A DNA stretch of 64,000 bases, taken from CAUJIW01 sp963205175. GTDB taxonomy: Bacteria > Pseudomonadota > Alphaproteobacteria > Sphingomonadales > Sphingomonadaceae. Shown here in pieces: positions 62,715 through 64,000 of the stretch. Within the stretch, counting starts at the first letter, position 1. Each line of letters starts with the position of its first letter. The DNA lies in NCBI GenBank assembly GCA_041060555.1, contig JBEUDS010000004.1. The stretch is one strand, 5' to 3'. The position numbers and the translations under genes are program-made. Under the pieces are notes generated by a model that saw only the letters and a program-made list of their open reading frames with translations, did not search any database and was not told the DNA's origin.

Positions 62715-63644
62715 GTGTCGCCAAAGTCCAAACTCATACTCGGAACCCGGGGCAGCCCGCTGGCGCTGGCCCAGGCGCACATGGTGCGCCGGCTGCTGGC
62801 GGCCTCGCTCGCCCGTCCGGAAGACAGCATCGAGGTGCTGGTGCTCAAGACCAGCGGCGACCGCATTCAGGACCGGCCGCTGTCCGAGGTCGGCGGCAAG
62901 GGCCTGTTCACCCGCGAACTGGACGAGGCGCTGGAGGATGGCCGCATCGATCTGGCCGTCCACTCGATGAAGGACGTACCGACCCGGCTGCCCGATTTCA
63001 TGGCGCTGGCGGCCGTGCTGCCACGCGAGGATGTGCGTGACCGCCTGCTGGGCGCGGCCAGCATCGCCGGCCTGGCGCCCGGCGCGCGCGTCGGCACCTC
63101 GTCGCTGCGGCGCGGCGCGCAGATGAAGGCGGCCCGGCCCGACCTTGTGATCGTGCCGTTTCGCGGCAACGTCGAGACCCGGCTGGCCAAGCTGGAGCGC
63201 GGCGAGGCGGACGCCACGCTGCTCGCCGCCGCCGGCCTCAACCGGCTTGGCATGGGGCATGTCGGCACGCCGGTCCCGGTCGACGTGCTGCTGCCGGCGC
63301 CGGCCCAGGGCGCGGTGGGCGTCACCGTGCGGGCCGACGACACCCCGTTGCGGGCGGCGGTGGCGGTCCTTGATCACGCGCCGACCGCCATCTGCGTGGC
63401 CGCCGAGCGGGCGTTCCTCGCGGCGCTCGACGGGTCCTGCCGCACGCCGATCGCCGGCTGGGCGCGGCTGGGCGCCGACGGTGGGCGACTCACCTTCTCC
63501 GGCCAGGTGCTGACCCCCGATGGCGCCCACGACGTTGCCGGCGAACGGGTCGGGTCGCCGGCCGACGCGGCGGCGATCGGCGCGGATCTGGCGGCCGATC
63601 TCAAGGCGCGCGGTGGCCCGGCGATCACCGCCCTGTTCGGCTGA
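62715..63644 (+). CDS. hemC: Porphobilinogen deaminase (hydroxymethylbilane synthase)
   Basis: HemC joins four porphobilinogens into hydroxymethylbilane on a dipyrromethane cofactor attached to C242 (DGSCRTPI). The 309-residue protein shows GTRGSPLALAQAHMV, TSGDRIQDRPLSEVGGKGLF, AVHSMKDVPT and VGTSSLRRGAQ. The start is GTG 62715. The stop overlaps the hemD ATG by one base (TGATG), so the two tetrapyrrole genes are coupled, which feeds heme and the siroheme pathway. Confidence 0.96.
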   Translation: MSPKSKLILGTRGSPLALAQAHMVRRLLAASLARPEDSIEVLVLKTSGDRIQDRPLSEVGGKGLFTRELDEALEDGRIDLAVHSMKDVPTRLPDFMALAAVLPREDVRDRLLGAASIAGLAPGARVGTSSLRRGAQMKAARPDLVIVPFRGNVETRLAKLERGEADATLLAAAGLNRLGMGHVGTPVPVDVLLPAPAQGAVGVTVRADDTPLRAAVAVLDHAPTAICVAAERAFLAALDGSCRTPIAGWARLGADGGRLTFSGQVLTPDGAHDVAGERVGSPADAAAIGADLAADLKARGGPAITALFG

Positions 63645-64000
63645 TGGCGCGGGTGCTGGTCACCCGGCCGGCGGCCGACAGCGCGCGGCTGGCGGCGCGG
63701 CTGCGCGCCGCCGGCCACACGGTGTGCGAGTCGCCGCTGCTGGAGGTGGTGCCGGTCGCCTGGACGCTGCCGGACCCGTTGCCCGAGGCGATCATGTTCA
63801 CCAGCCGGCAGGCGCCGGCGGCGCTGGGTGACGTACCCGCCGTCCTGCGCGATCTGCCGGTGTTCCCGGTCGGGCCGGGGACGGCCGCCGCCGCCCGTGC
63901 CGCCGGCTTCACCGATGTGCGGGCCGATGGCGACGGCGATCAGCGCCGGCTGGTGGAGCAGGTGGCGGCCAGCGGTTCCCGGTCCGTGCTGTTCCTGTCC
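63644..64000 (+). CDS. hemD: Uroporphyrinogen-III synthase, 3' end missing
   Basis: The first 119 residues are present; the frame leaves the window open. HemD closes and inverts ring D to give uroporphyrinogen III, the substrate of cobA in this window. It opens RVLVTRPAADSARLAARLRA, and has IMFTSRQAPAAL, GPGTAAAARAAGFTDVRAD and the later loop start at SVLFLS. HemD sequences are divergent, but its coupling to hemC gives a firm call. Confidence 0.88.
   Translation, partial: MARVLVTRPAADSARLAARLRAAGHTVCESPLLEVVPVAWTLPDPLPEAIMFTSRQAPAALGDVPAVLRDLPVFPVGPGTAAAARAAGFTDVRADGDGDQRRLVEQVAASGSRSVLFLS

Overview
The window is a 64 kb piece of a high-G+C chromosome with dense, mostly housekeeping and catabolic gene content. 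The gene set points to an alphaproteobacterium: a RegB/RegA redox two-component pair, Lrp-type regulators divergent from amino-acid catabolic operons, an Rrf2-led SUF operon with SufT, a CysD / fused CysNC pair, a [4Fe-4S] APS reductase next to CysI with DUF2849 and DUF934 partners, and a tsaD-gpsA / hemC-hemD divergence. A TonB-dependent receptor beside acyl-CoA genes suggests a sphingomonad-like or Rhodospirillales-like lineage, but genus cannot be fixed from the sequence alone. I saw no rRNA, tRNA, CRISPR array, insertion sequence or prophage.

Layout. 1-1.7 kb: end of a MerR-type regulator and a di-iron ferritin-like protein. 1.7-7.3 kb: Lrp regulator divergent from an arginine succinyltransferase operon (M20 hydrolase, astA, astD, astB). 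7.4-9.0 kb: DUF4197 protein and universal stress protein. 9.2-13.4 kb: cobA, DUF2849, cysI, DUF934, cysH (siroheme and sulfite production/reduction). 13.5-18.1 kb: penicillin-binding protein 1A, YgjP-like metallopeptidase, YcgN, SCO copper chaperone, ankyrin protein. 18.2-20.7 kb: histidine phosphatase and regB-regA. 20.9-24.6 kb: cysD, cysNC, cysQ (sulfate activation). 24.7-27.1 kb: Lrp regulator divergent from kynA-kynU (tryptophan catabolism). 27.2-32.2 kb: amino-acid permease divergent from an acetoin-dehydrogenase-type E1 alpha/E1 beta/E2 operon. 32.2-35.9 kb: putA and divergent Lrp regulator. 36-43.2 kb: GGDEF/EAL protein, an AMP-phosphorylase-like/PRPP-synthase-like pair, pyrD with a DUF952 gene, a 316-base gap with RNA-like structure, and an AraC regulator. 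43.2-49 kb: Rrf2-sufB-sufC-sufD-sufS-sufT-sufA. 49-56.6 kb: TetR, acyl-CoA synthetase, two MaoC proteins, alpha/beta hydrolase, TonB receptor and MFS transporter. 56.7-64 kb: murJ, a chemoreceptor, gpsA, tsaD, hemC and the start of hemD.

How it works together. Three separate Lrp/AsnC regulators each face an amino-acid degradation operon (arginine, tryptophan, proline); two of the three gaps hold a symmetric 15-mer centred on ATT, like the general Lrp site. Sulfur assimilation is split between two loci that together go from sulfate to sulfide. The SUF operon begins with its own Cys-containing Rrf2 regulator behind a promoter overlapped by an inverted repeat. The least explained parts are the AMP-phosphorylase/PRPP-synthase pair, the structured terminator-bearing gap at 42.0-42.2 kb, and the TetR-acyl-CoA-MaoC-MaoC cluster, in which one MaoC protein lacks the catalytic motif.
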